NCBI GenBank assembly: GCA_023336205.1
Contig: JALQCR010000053.1
Location: 1-42,903, forward strand
DNA: 42,903 nucleotides
Direction of reading: 5' to 3'
Source: Pseudanabaena sp. Salubria-1
GTDB lineage: Bacteria; Cyanobacteriota; Cyanobacteriia; Pseudanabaenales; Pseudanabaenaceae
The translations under genes and the position numbers were made by a program. Below the pieces are notes generated by a model. It was not told the origin of the DNA. It ran no database searches and saw nothing but the letters and a program-made list of their open reading frames with translations. Positions 1-8,109 of the stretch are shown here, one piece after another. Numbering within the stretch: position 1 is the first letter of the stretch; each line of letters opens with the position of its first letter.

Positions 1-2121
1 TTTGATGCCCTCAGTACCAATGTAGGCATAGGTATTGTCTTTGCCCTTAATCCATTCTACTTCTTTGTATTTGGCTACTTTCTGACAGAATTGATATTCA
101 TCTTCATTGACTTTTCTAGCACTTTTGGGCGTGTCAACAGCCCGTTGCAAGTTCACCGCAGCCAGACTTTCTAAATGCCAAATCAGTCTCTCTGTCTGCG
201 TTAAACCTGTTGCTACAGCTTTTTCTCTTTCAGGCTCAGGTAGTTTTGATATGGCAGTAGAAGTTTCGCTGATTTCGACTATTTTATCGCGCCATTGATC
301 ATTGAGAATGCGAAAGGGCTTCTTGATGTCATTATCTTCAGCAAGTAGTTTTTTGAAATGTGTACCAATGTTCTGCAAGTATGCTGACTTTTCAACATTA
401 GGAAGATACTGGGTTTCCCACCGTAAAGCTTCCAACCTCATTCCTAAATTGGCAACTCGACCTGTGGGATTGTCAGCAGCATTGACGGCAGCACTGGCAA
501 GGTTGACAAATCCATGTTCGAGATCGCGGGGAATTTTCTTTTCTTTTTCGACTTGAATTGGTTTGTTCTCTGGCAGATTTTTGTCGATGATTTCTTGGAT
601 TAGGGTTGGGTACTGCTCAATGGGTTTCTGGGAACTGGCTTCCTGTACAGGGGTTAGTTGACTGGGAATTATGCCCACGCGATCGCCGTCAAAGTCGATG
701 ACCAGTCGTTTTGCATCATTGGGATTGAGGTAACAGACTCCTCTCTGCATATAAGCTTCAGGATCTAATTCACGCAGAACCGTGAGGTTATTCGTAAATA
801 CATCAAAGTTGGCAGCATTGGCGACAGGACTGCGATAGATGGCAACTTCAGAGCCATCGGGTAGTCCAGTGAAACTGACTTCACCTTCTTGCAGTTGGTT
901 ATGGGGTTGAGCGATCGCGCTGGGGACATATAGCCCTCCTGTGGCGACTTCTTGCCATTCGCTTTGGAGAAATTCTCGCAGACGTTTGGCGATATCTTCC
1001 ATTTCTAATACTTGACAATGACCGCCATCGATTAGGTCGGCTTTGAGGATGTCATACAGCCAATCTTTATATTGTTCATTAACGGATGGATTGTCTGGCT
1101 GTTCAAAGTTATTAGCTTTCGTGTTTTCTTGAATGCTCAAACCTAGTTCTAACGCGAGTTCTGGCTCAATGATTTGATAAATGTTATCGCGCTCTACGGG
1201 TTCTTCTTGCCTTTGCTGTTGGCGCTTTTCGTGACGCTCTATATATAGTTGCGCTACCTTGCGTGGGTCGGATTGGGCTTCGGCTAGGCGTTCGGCTTTG
1301 ATTTTGAGCTTGGGTAATACGTCTGCTTGAACTCCTTCAGGAAAGAAGACTAGGGCTTGGGTTCCCAGTTTTTGTTCGGTAAATTTAGCATCTTCTTTTC
1401 TAGCCCAGAATAGGCTGACTTCATGGATTCCTGTAGTGGTGGTTTTGTTGTCACCTTTGATACTCGATCTGGCAATTATGCCATCGACTTCTAGGGCTTG
1501 ACATAGCAAACTAGCCCGACATGTACCTTTGAAAACACCTTGCCATTCGGGTACTCCCGCCCGAAATTGAAATGGGCGGTCTGGTTCGGCTTGCAGTTGG
1601 TTAGCGAGATCTGGGGAGATCAGACTATAACAATCTCCAAGTTTGCTAGCGATCGCTCCCATTGCTTTGTCGCTGAGGATGATTCCATTACTGAGAATGA
1701 TGGGCTGCTGTCCCCAGTCGGCGCTATATGTTCCTGTGGCTGGGTCTTGGCTTAGGGTTTCATCATCGATAATTAGAATTCTGGCGGTTTCTTTGTAGAT
1801 TGATGTCTTAGCTTCGGACACGGGGATACTGCCGTAGGCGACAGCATCACTATGATTGGTGAAGATTTCTTGGCTGACTTTTTCGGCGATGGTGCGATCG
1901 CCAAAGTAGGCGCTTCGACCATTGGCAAGGATCATGTGCAGTCCCTGCTCTTGCAAGCGTTCTATGTCTCGATCAGTGATGCCATCGTACATTTTACCGA
2001 CAGCAAGTTTGCTGGGATCTACGGTGCTACCAATCTTTAGTTCGAGGTAGGTATGCTCGACTGTTTTTGGTGGTATTGGTAGCTCTTGCCCAGTTTTCAG
2101 GTCAATTTGTCTAAATTTCAT
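1..2121 (-). CDS. Putative single-chain two-barrel RNA polymerase (RdRP/YonO-like), 5' part, runs off left edge
   Basis: The frame opens with ATG at 2121 and stays open for 707 codons to base 1, so the C-terminus is missing. Seen: a DFDGD motif at residues 476-480, the metal-binding signature of the beta'-type double-psi barrel; upstream, FQFR (184-187) followed by GVFKG with K198, and SSIKG with K222, which resemble the two barrel lysines of the beta-type barrel; YRSP at 429-432; and AVDTPKS at 661-667, similar to the AVDxPKxG motif downstream of the catalytic motif in eukaryotic RNA-dependent RNA polymerases. The order lysine barrel, then DxDGD barrel, in one chain is that of RdRPs, phage YonO and crAss-like phage polymerases. 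Inference: a DNA- or RNA-templated RNA polymerase of a mobile element. A 73-residue ORF lies 29 bp upstream on the same strand. No strong Shine-Dalgarno precedes the ATG. A structural homologue without polymerase activity is possible. Confidence 0.68.
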   Translation of the reverse strand, partial: MKFRQIDLKTGQELPIPPKTVEHTYLELKIGSTVDPSKLAVGKMYDGITDRDIERLQEQGLHMILANGRSAYFGDRTIAEKVSQEIFTNHSDAVAYGSIPVSEAKTSIYKETARILIIDDETLSQDPATGTYSADWGQQPIILSNGIILSDKAMGAIASKLGDCYSLISPDLANQLQAEPDRPFQFRAGVPEWQGVFKGTCRASLLCQALEVDGIIARSSIKGDNKTTTTGIHEVSLFWARKEDAKFTEQKLGTQALVFFPEGVQADVLPKLKIKAERLAEAQSDPRKVAQLYIERHEKRQQQRQEEPVERDNIYQIIEPELALELGLSIQENTKANNFEQPDNPSVNEQYKDWLYDILKADLIDGGHCQVLEMEDIAKRLREFLQSEWQEVATGGLYVPSAIAQPHNQLQEGEVSFTGLPDGSEVAIYRSPVANAANFDVFTNNLTVLRELDPEAYMQRGVCYLNPNDAKRLVIDFDGDRVGIIPSQLTPVQEASSQKPIEQYPTLIQEIIDKNLPENKPIQVEKEKKIPRDLEHGFVNLASAAVNAADNPTGRVANLGMRLEALRWETQYLPNVEKSAYLQNIGTHFKKLLAEDNDIKKPFRILNDQWRDKIVEISETSTAISKLPEPEREKAVATGLTQTERLIWHLESLAAVNLQRAVDTPKSARKVNEDEYQFCQKVAKYKEVEWIKGKDNTYAYIGTEGIK

Positions 2122-2150
2122 AGCATCGGTTCATAGTTAGTCTGCGCTCT

Positions 2151-2372
2151 CTAAAAGTCAAAGTCGATTTCTGATTCTTGTGGATTTGGTGTAGTTTCGG
2201 CTAATTTCGGCTCTGCTACTTTTACCTTTGTCGGTTTTGGTGCTGCATCTTCGTCGTACAGGGAATATCTTGATTCATAGCGTCCGATGTCGTCAAAACT
2301 GGCTAGTCCTTCGCTCAGTAGTTCGTCGTAGGTATAGCCTGAATTAATCATTGCGCTAATATTTGTTCTCAT
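2151..2372 (-). CDS. Small acidic protein upstream of the polymerase-like gene
   Basis: Seventy-three residues of unknown function. The N-terminal half (about residues 1-40) looks helical; the rest is charged and rich in Pro, Thr and Glu, and ends in EIDFDF. A GGAGAG Shine-Dalgarno-like run lies about six bases before the ATG, which supports this start. The stop is 29 bp before the ATG of the large polymerase-like gene on the same strand, so the two are probably co-transcribed. The acidic, probably disordered tail could be a protein-contact segment, but that is inference. I do not recognise the family. Confidence 0.55.
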   Translation of the reverse strand: MRTNISAMINSGYTYDELLSEGLASFDDIGRYESRYSLYDEDAAPKPTKVKVAEPKLAETTPNPQESEIDFDF

Positions 2373-2583
2373 TGATGTCTCTCCAAATTTATTTGTACGG
2401 AATTACAGTCGTCTTAGTCAAACGGCTCTAAAATATCGGGTTTAGGGATTTCTCTCTTGTCAATATTATAGTGACTGGAAATAGAAATTTCTTTACTCAC
2501 GAACAATCGCTAGATTTTTTGTCAGATTCTTTACGATATATTAGATCCGCTTTAGCTTTTTTCTGGATTTAATTTCATCTTCT

Positions 2584-3342
2584 ATGCCTCTATCGCCTAT
2601 AAATTCTTCTGATTTGTCCGACATTCGCTTGATTGCTTCCGATGTTGATGGCACTCTTACCCAAAATGGAAAATTCTCTTCTAATTTCATCTCAACTCTT
2701 ATCGATTTACAATCAGCAGGAATTAAAGTCTTATTGGTGACTGGTCGCTCGGCAGGTTGGGTCAGTGCTTTGGTGAATTATTTACCTGTTGCAGGGGCGA
2801 TCGCTGAAAATGGGGGAATCTTTTTGCAGCCAAATGGAACCCAAGATTTGCTCTCTTCGGTTCCCAATTTGTCTAGACATCGCATTCTACTAGAAAATAC
2901 TTTCCATCACATTAAGCAGCTATTTCCGAATCTTCATCCTTCTGCTGATAATCAGTTCCGTATCACTGATTGGACTTTTGATGTCAATGATTTATCAACC
3001 GATGACATTCAAGCCATCTCTTCCCAATGTCAACAAATGGGTTGGAGTTTCACGTACAGCAATGTCCAATGTCATATCAAACCAATCCATCAAGATAAGG
3101 CTACTGGCTTACTCTCGGTTCTAAGCAACCATTTCCCTGAACTAAATTCGCAGCAAGTGCTAACTGTTGGCGATAGTCCCAATGATGAGGCCATGTTTGA
3201 TGCCGATCTATTCCCCATCTCGGTCGGTGTGGCAAATGTTCGACATTATCAAGACAAAATGCTGCATTTACCCAAATACGTTACTCAAGCTTCTGAGTTT
3301 GCTGGTTTTTCTGAGTTGACAAAATTATTACTACAAACGTAA
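2584..3342 (+). CDS. HAD-superfamily phosphatase (Cof-like)
   Basis: A 252-residue HAD hydrolase. Motif I is ASDVDGTLT with the nucleophile D20 and acid/base D22; motif II is the threonine in LLVTGRS; motif IV is VGDSPNDEAMF near the C-terminus. The insertion between motifs II and III fits the C2-cap (Cof/sucrose-phosphatase-like) class, which dephosphorylates sugar phosphates and similar small molecules in the cytoplasm. The substrate cannot be read from the sequence. The length is usual for the class. It stands alone, diverging from the leftward small ORF at 2372, and is followed directly by a strong hairpin terminator. Confidence 0.85.
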   Translation: MPLSPINSSDLSDIRLIASDVDGTLTQNGKFSSNFISTLIDLQSAGIKVLLVTGRSAGWVSALVNYLPVAGAIAENGGIFLQPNGTQDLLSSVPNLSRHRILLENTFHHIKQLFPNLHPSADNQFRITDWTFDVNDLSTDDIQAISSQCQQMGWSFTYSNVQCHIKPIHQDKATGLLSVLSNHFPELNSQQVLTVGDSPNDEAMFDADLFPISVGVANVRHYQDKMLHLPKYVTQASEFAGFSELTKLLLQT

Positions 3343-3345
3343 AAA

Positions 3346-3374
3346 GCGGCGCATCGCGCCGCCTCTTATTTTTT
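3346..3374 (+). terminator. Rho-independent terminator after the HAD gene
   Basis: GCGGCGC (3346-3352), three-base loop ATC, GCGCCGC (3356-3362), then a T-rich run TATTTTTT. It begins four bases after the stop codon of the HAD gene. Confidence 0.85.
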
Positions 3375-4055
3375 GGGAAGGACTTACAACTTAGCGATCG
3401 CCTCTCATCAATAACAATTGCACCAGTTGCAGTGCTTCATAGATTGCTAGGCTACACATTGTCCATGATGATGCATCAATGTCCTTGTTAGCTCAGCCTC
3501 TAGAGGTAGTGAAACTCTTAACCTATCTTAAACATTATGAAGTCATTGCAATCAGTAAAGTGGTAAAAGCCAGAAATGGCATGGATACTGAAAGCCCTCC
3601 TTGTTCAAAAATAGTGCCGCAGATGACATTATGGCAATCCTGACCAGAAATCGACCCCAACTACAATAAAATTTTGAGATTTAATGCAACAGATTTTCTG
3701 CGATCGCTGTATGCTAAGTGTGTATTATTAATGTGACAACTTTATCTAAAGGAGATTAGTTAACTAGTTTTCCCTTCCATATCAAAAAAGCCAGTGGGTC
3801 CAATCACTAGCTTTCTTGTAAACCCGAAGGTTTTATTAAATTCAATATCCAGGAATGGACAGATGTTGCTTTAGATCGGCAATTTTGTTCAGCGCTTCAC
3901 TATATCTTAACGCAAGATACAAGTTTAGCAATAGTTTTCTATGGAAATTTTTAAAATTCAGCAAAAAACTATAATTGAAGCGTTGAAATAAACACAAAAA
4001 ATCTGCTCATTTCCTGATTGAAGCCCCTACAACTCTTACAATCAGGACAATCTAG
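3375..4055. other. Intergenic stretch with short decayed reading frames
   Basis: No complete gene is visible. Two short plus-strand open stretches look like remnants. One is 3479-3643 (54 codons from ATG, beginning MSLLAQPLEVVKLL). The other is 3811-3954 (47 codons after a stop, no start codon, containing FIKFNIQEWTDVALDRQF). Neither is assigned to a family. The region is AT-rich and looks like eroded coding sequence. Confidence 0.3.
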
Positions 4056-4139
4056 ATGACATTAAATTTGCGAGACTTGCCAAAGCAGATCGAGAAAGCG
4101 ATCGCCCGTGACAAGCAAAAAAGAGGTCAACGAGCATGA
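4056..4139 (+). CDS. 27-residue basic peptide ORF, translationally coupled to the primase gene
   Basis: ATG at 4056 opens a 27-codon frame (starts MTLNLRDLPKQIEKAI, ends in a basic RDKQKRGQRA tail). Its TGA at 4137-4139 overlaps the ATG of the primase gene as ATGA. The peptide is strongly basic and resembles the start of a ribbon-helix-helix domain, but is too short to assign. The exact stop/start overlap suggests translational coupling or an upstream control peptide for the primase. A weak AGGA lies about 10 bases upstream. Confidence 0.4.
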   Translation: MTLNLRDLPKQIEKAIARDKQKRGQRA

Positions 4140-5899
4140 CCTCACAAAAAGATCGTGTTTGTAACACTATCGATCCAAAATTTACGACCAAAGGCTTAGA
4201 AGCAAACGCATTAACCACAATAGAATTAGCAGCGCAAACCTTTGCGAGCTTTTTCCCCTACTCGTGGAATTTTATCTATGCCAAAAATATAGATCGGACG
4301 AGCAAACCCGAATGGAAAACCGAAACGCGCTATCCGATCACAGGAAGGCGACTGTATGACTATTGGGCAGATAACGAAACGCTAATCGGCGTAAGATTTG
4401 ACAGCCAAACCGAGTATGCCATGCTCGACATAGACAAAGGCAGCCCCTACCACCCCCACAACAACCACGAGAAATTTAAAACCGTACTCCAAGCCCTAGA
4501 AGAAATAGGATTGGTCAGACCGCTAATCGTGCAGAGTTCGCAAAGCGAAGGACTTCATATCTACTATCCCCTGTGGCAAGAAGTACCCAGCTTCGGCATC
4601 GCCTGCGCGATCAAAGCCTGTCTGCAAAAAAACAACTGCGAAATCGCATCAGGAGTTATTGAAAGTTTCCCGAACACCAAAAAATACGACTCAGAATACA
4701 ACGGACATCGACTACCTTTGCAAACAGGCAGTTACCAACTCGACAACGACCTCCAGATTATCGGACGAGATCTAAATCAATTTGTCGAAACATGGCTGAC
4801 CGTACAAGAGCAACAAGACATCGACCTATTAAAACAGGCGATCGCCGAAGCCAAAGCTAACTATCAACCACCCAAAGACAACCGCAAAACGATCCAATGG
4901 CGAGAAGACCTCGAAAAACAAATCGAAGCAGGATGGACAGGAAAGGGACAATCAAACCAATTGTTATACTACATGGGCAAATACGCACGAGTCTTCATGG
5001 GATGTGAAGAAATCGAAGCGATCGCCGAATACATCACCAAAACAGCAAGAGCCGCCGCAGGATTTATTAAATATTGCGGAGATATCAACAGACTCGAACA
5101 AAAAGCCAAAGACATTGCCAAATGGTGTATGAAGCATCATTTCCCTTGGGGAAGCAAAAAGGAAGAACAAACAAACGAGCAAGGTGAAGATATAGAAAAC
5201 AAAAAAGCCCAGAAACAAGCAGAAAGGCTCGAACGCATCCGAACAACCGTAAACGAGCTAAATAAAACAGGAGAAATGCCAGAAACAATCCGAGGCATGG
5301 CACAGGCGATCGCCAAAGCCGCAAAAGTATCAGTAGAAACCCTATACGAAAACAAACAGCTATGGCATCCAGAATTCACCGAAACGAGTAACAGCACAAA
5401 TACAAACAATTCCGCCCCATCCCCCACCGCGATCGCCCCCCCGATCAAACAAGCTGAAACCCATACAGAAAAGACTGTTACAGAAAAAGCCCTATATAAA
5501 GCGTTAGCCGCCTCTGAAACGCCCCTGCGAGGGCAAGAATTGCCCAAATTTGCCGACGTTGATTTTCAGGTCTCGACGAACTTGCCAAAGTCGCAGCAAA
5601 AAACTAGCGATCCGATGTGGATCGAGACACATGGCAGGCTTAGTCCGCCAAAAGCTGAAATTTCTAAGGTCCCAATATCTCAAAATCTATCCCCTAAAAC
5701 TGCCAATGCCGATTGCTTACGCCCCTATGAACCACCAAAATCTGAGCCTATCTCGGCGATTGGAAGCAGGATTGGCTATCTGAAAGCTTTACTAGAAACG
5801 CCTATTTTGCGTAGGAGTAAATCTGCATCGGAAATTGCTAACTTGCAAGCCGAACTGGAAAGGCTAGAGCGCGATCGGCAGACATACTCCAGTCCCTAA
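4136..5899 (+). CDS. Plasmid-type archaeo-eukaryotic primase (AEP) / replication protein
   Basis: 587 residues. The AEP motifs are seen in order: AMLDIDKG with D98 and D100 (metal-binding hhhDhD), SEGLHIYY with H141 (sGxH), and HRLPLQTGSYQLD (191-203), like the third, nucleotide/primer-site motif. A helical segment beginning GKGQSN (269-274) resembles the primase C-terminal domain that follows AEP domains on plasmids. The rest is a charged coiled-coil-like segment (about 340-375), a possible helix-turn-helix near 385-410, and a low-complexity Pro/Ser/Thr tail. Inference: primes or initiates replication of the mobile element. Its start overlaps the stop of the 27-residue ORF. The palindrome-rich partition region follows, consistent with a replication/partition module. 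Confidence 0.75.
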   Translation: MTSQKDRVCNTIDPKFTTKGLEANALTTIELAAQTFASFFPYSWNFIYAKNIDRTSKPEWKTETRYPITGRRLYDYWADNETLIGVRFDSQTEYAMLDIDKGSPYHPHNNHEKFKTVLQALEEIGLVRPLIVQSSQSEGLHIYYPLWQEVPSFGIACAIKACLQKNNCEIASGVIESFPNTKKYDSEYNGHRLPLQTGSYQLDNDLQIIGRDLNQFVETWLTVQEQQDIDLLKQAIAEAKANYQPPKDNRKTIQWREDLEKQIEAGWTGKGQSNQLLYYMGKYARVFMGCEEIEAIAEYITKTARAAAGFIKYCGDINRLEQKAKDIAKWCMKHHFPWGSKKEEQTNEQGEDIENKKAQKQAERLERIRTTVNELNKTGEMPETIRGMAQAIAKAAKVSVETLYENKQLWHPEFTETSNSTNTNNSAPSPTAIAPPIKQAETHTEKTVTEKALYKALAASETPLRGQELPKFADVDFQVSTNLPKSQQKTSDPMWIETHGRLSPPKAEISKVPISQNLSPKTANADCLRPYEPPKSEPISAIGSRIGYLKALLETPILRRSKSASEIANLQAELERLERDRQTYSSP

Positions 5900-6639
5900 T
5901 GGGCGTAGAGACAGGATTCGTGGTGCGGTGCGGTTCTGAGAAACTAGCCCGTAATCGGGCGATCGCTCTCTGGATGGTGACAAGATTTATTTCTTATCGG
6001 ATTTCACTCTTGGTGATATTCCTATACTTTGATCAAGTCTGGTGATATCACTTCTGAGGCGATGAAACCAAACCTTTGCTCTCTATGGCTACCACGTTAA
6101 GGTGCAAAAATAGCGAACGTAGATTGGTTGTTTCAGCTTTCAAAAATCCATTTTCTTGGACTTTTGATATGGTGTTTTACAGATCTATATCGCGGAATTA
6201 TGTAAGCTCGTTATTCACCTTAACAGCTTTAATCTTGAATCAAGATGCATGATTCAAGATTAAAGATTAAAGATTTTTGAATCATACTTGAGCTTTTAAT
6301 CCATGATCATCATTGCTCAGAATAATTTATCAAGATTGCTAGTTGTACATATCTAGTAATGACTATCTGCTGAAGCTAATTTTCTCTGCTTGCCTAAAAA
6401 GTAAGATTTGCTTGCAGTAAACTGCAAGCGATCAATGTGGGCAACGCATAAAAAAGAAAATTTTTGCACTTAGCGTATAAAAACTTAGCTGATATGAATG
6501 TTAAATGCACCATGATTCTGGCACAGGTCATCGCACTGAAATCAAGAATATCCAGTGACAACATCCAAGGACAGAAAGTAGACTTTTTGCACTCTCTAAA
6601 GTTTGAATTTTGATTAGAATCTTGAATCTTGATTCAAGA
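5900..6639. other. Non-coding region with palindromes, left part of the partition region
   Basis: No credible gene. It contains a short hairpin GCCCG-TAAT-CGGGC at 5947-5960 just after the primase gene, AT-rich DNA, a hairpin GCTTGCAG-TAAA-CTGCAAGC near 6409-6428, and the first TTGATTCAAG-type palindromes (listed separately). The 6390-6640 part resembles 7620-7780 and is the left end of a decayed tandem copy of the par locus. Confidence 0.5.
6227..6265. repeat. Inverted repeat of the CTTGAATCA/TGATTCAAG family
   Basis: Perfect 16-bp arms (6227-6242 and 6250-6265) with a 7-base loop; the core is AATCTTGAATCA / TGATTCAAGATT. First member of a palindrome family spread over 6.2-9.0 kb. Confidence 0.75.
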
Positions 6640-6640
6640 T
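6619..6640. repeat. Palindrome ATCTTGAATC-TT-GATTCAAGAT
   Basis: 10-bp arms at 6619-6628 and 6631-6640 with a 2-base centre; same motif family as the sites upstream of parA. It marks the 3' end of the decayed par copy. Confidence 0.7.
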
Positions 6641-7064
6641 AGTTGAATGTAGTTCTTCCTTAGTCTGGATTTGCTCCTAGTCGATTGGGATTGCTCGAAA
6701 TAATTCGAGCAATGCTTGAACCCATACTTACTTAGCAATCTTCTGAACGTGCTTTTGTTTACCTTGTTTCAGCAAATTATCAAGAACCATCAATCAAGAA
6801 TGATGATTCTTGATTGATGGTTCTTGATTCTTGATTAAAGATTGTTCTTCGGGTTCGGTCTTACTAAAGATACCTTGAGCTAGACGGTTGTTGCCTATTA
6901 TCGATCTCTTTAGAGCCATTAATTCCCTATACGCTTTTGCTCCTATTCCGTTGGAATCGTATTCAAAAATTGAAATTCCATGACTTGGAGCCTCACGCAA
7001 TTTCATAGTTTCAGGAATCACGGCTTTAAACATGCGATCGCCAAAGTGATTATGTAAGGATTGC
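6640..7064 (-). pseudogene. Decayed, deleted copy of the parA-partner gene pair
   Basis: On the minus strand 6794-7033 reads as one short frame whose first about 39 codons match the C-terminus of the intact ParA (MFKAVIPET, then KLREAPSHG). It then runs without a stop into the N-terminus of the small partner (MALKRS...NNRLAQGIFSK). The intact locus has a separate ParA end (VDEVMKWQ, stop), so a small deletion fused the two genes. 6640-6780 matches the 3' part of the partner gene (compare 7770-7920), but the ribbon-helix-helix coding segment corresponding to 7921-7971 is missing. Similarity to ParA stops abruptly at about 7064. The offset from the intact copy is about 1.19 kb, so this looks like a tandem duplication followed by decay. 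Confidence 0.8.
6779..6828. repeat. Long perfect hairpin inside the decayed par copy
   Basis: 23-bp perfect arms (6779-6801, 6806-6828) with loop GATG, built from CAATCAAGAAT / ATTCTTGATTG. The intact copy has a shorter 13-bp-arm version of the same hairpin near 7972-8001. Confidence 0.8.
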
Positions 7065-7302
7065 TACGCCCAGTGCAATTTTCTCCGATCCTTCGTGTGT
7101 CATGCTTTGACAAATTATTAAGCTAGTTGTTTAGTCTTTTTCAAGAATCTTGATTCATGATTGAATAGTCTTGAAATACTTCCTGTATGAGCTTATTAAC
7201 GATATTGTGAGAGTCTAGCTACTAATTATTTTGGGTAATTAAAATGTTGACCCATCTTGCATTATGTAAGACTATCAATATCTGAAAGTAGAATCAATAT
7301 TC

Positions 7303-7360
7303 AATATTCAATAATATTTAAACTTGAATCAAGAATCAAGTTTAAATATTATTGAATATT
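7303..7360. repeat. 25-bp perfect-arm hairpin
   Basis: Arms 7303-7327 and 7336-7360 are perfect reverse complements; the 8-base loop is ATCAAGAA. The arm ends nearest the loop read AAACTTGA / TCAAGTTT, the same CTTGA core as the other par palindromes. Confidence 0.85.
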
Positions 7361-7430
7361 GGATTTCAATTGCATAAATTATTTTCTATCTTTAATTTGT
7401 TACTTTTTGAGCGAATTTTCAAGCTAGAAC

Positions 7431-7483
7431 GAACAATCTTGTTTCAAGAATAATTAATCAAGATTCTTGAAACAAGATTGTTC
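7431..7483. repeat. 21-bp perfect-arm hairpin
   Basis: Arms 7431-7451 and 7463-7483 are perfect reverse complements around an 11-base spacer; they contain TTTCAAGAAT / ATTCTTGAAA. Confidence 0.85.
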
Positions 7484-7635
7484 AATGTACTAATCTAGGA
7501 ATGGCTACTCCTTTCCCACTCAAAAAATAAGCACACGATTAGTCCCCAGAACAATCTTTGCCAAGGTGAGTTCACGCTTAAGTAAGTGCCAAATTTTATT
7601 CAGGGAAAGGAGTATAGCTGAAGCAAATTGTCTCT

Positions 7636-7674
7636 GATCGCTTAAGATTTGCTTGAAGTAAATCTTAAGCGATC
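7636..7674. repeat. 15-bp hairpin downstream of the par operon
   Basis: Arms GATCGCTTAAGATTT (7636-7650) and AAATCTTAAGCGATC (7660-7674), 9-base loop. It lies about 60 bp past the stop of the partner gene on the minus strand. It could act as a terminator, although no clear U-run follows. A diverged copy lies near 6400-6428. Confidence 0.6.
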
Positions 7675-7734
7675 AATGCAATTGAATTGTGTTGTGGGTG
7701 CAAAGCACTTGCAATAGAATTATAAAAGAATCTA

Positions 7735-8109
7735 TTAGTTATCTTGAAACTTGATTCTTGATTCAAGTTTCAATAAGCTTGAACGTAGGTCTTCCTCAGT
7801 CTGGATTTCCTCCCAGTCGATCGGCATTGCTCGAAATAATTCGAGCGCAGCTTGAACCCATACTTCCTTAGCAATCTTCTGCCCGTGCTTTCGTTTACCT
7901 TGTTTCAGCAAATTATCAAGCCAGTCATTTAATTCGAGTGACAGTCTAAGATTAATTTTTTCTTTTTCACCATCAATCAAGAATGATGATTCTTGATTGA
8001 TGGTTATTGATTCTTGATTCTTGATTAAAGATTCTTCTTCAGGTTCGGTCTTACTAAAGATACCTTGCGCTAGTGGATTGTTGCCTAATGCCGATCTCTT
8101 TACTGCCAT
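7735..8109 (-). CDS. Small ParA partner, probable ribbon-helix-helix centromere-binding protein
   Basis: 124 residues. The first about 55 residues are polar and low-complexity (NQES repeats). Residues about 60-110 (KINLRLSLELNDWLDNLLKQ onward) look like a ribbon-helix-helix fold: a short strand followed by two helices. The ATG at 8109 lies inside the last codons of parA (10-bp overlap), so the two are co-translated. Small RHH proteins downstream of a ParA ATPase are the usual centromere-binding partners (ParG/ParR type) on plasmids, and the TCAAGAnTCTTGA sites upstream of parA are the natural targets. Function is inferred from context and fold; no HTH ParB is present. Part of the coding sequence itself contains TCAAGAAT palindromes. 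Confidence 0.65.
   Translation of the reverse strand: MAVKRSALGNNPLAQGIFSKTEPEEESLIKNQESITINQESSFLIDGEKEKINLRLSLELNDWLDNLLKQGKRKHGQKIAKEVWVQAALELFRAMPIDWEEIQTEEDLRSSLLKLESRIKFQDN

Larger units (their letters stand above)
7065..7734. other. Non-coding, palindrome-rich region between decayed and intact par copies
   Basis: No gene. It holds TCAAGAATCTTGA-like sites near 7141-7175, three long hairpins (7303-7360, 7431-7483, 7636-7674, listed separately) and AT-rich spacer DNA. It is probably part of the centromere or an iteron region. Confidence 0.55.

Noticed and set aside
107..2040. Several plus-strand open frames of 60-85 codons
   Set aside because: They lie in other frames of the continuous 707-codon minus-strand frame and show no family motif.
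4964..5547. Cysteine- and phenylalanine-rich minus-strand frames opposite the primase
   Set aside because: They are reverse-frame shadows of the biased codon use in the primase gene, with implausible composition.
6794..7033. A separate 79-residue ParB-like gene
   Set aside because: It is an out-of-context fusion of the ParA end and partner start produced by a deletion in the duplicated par cassette.
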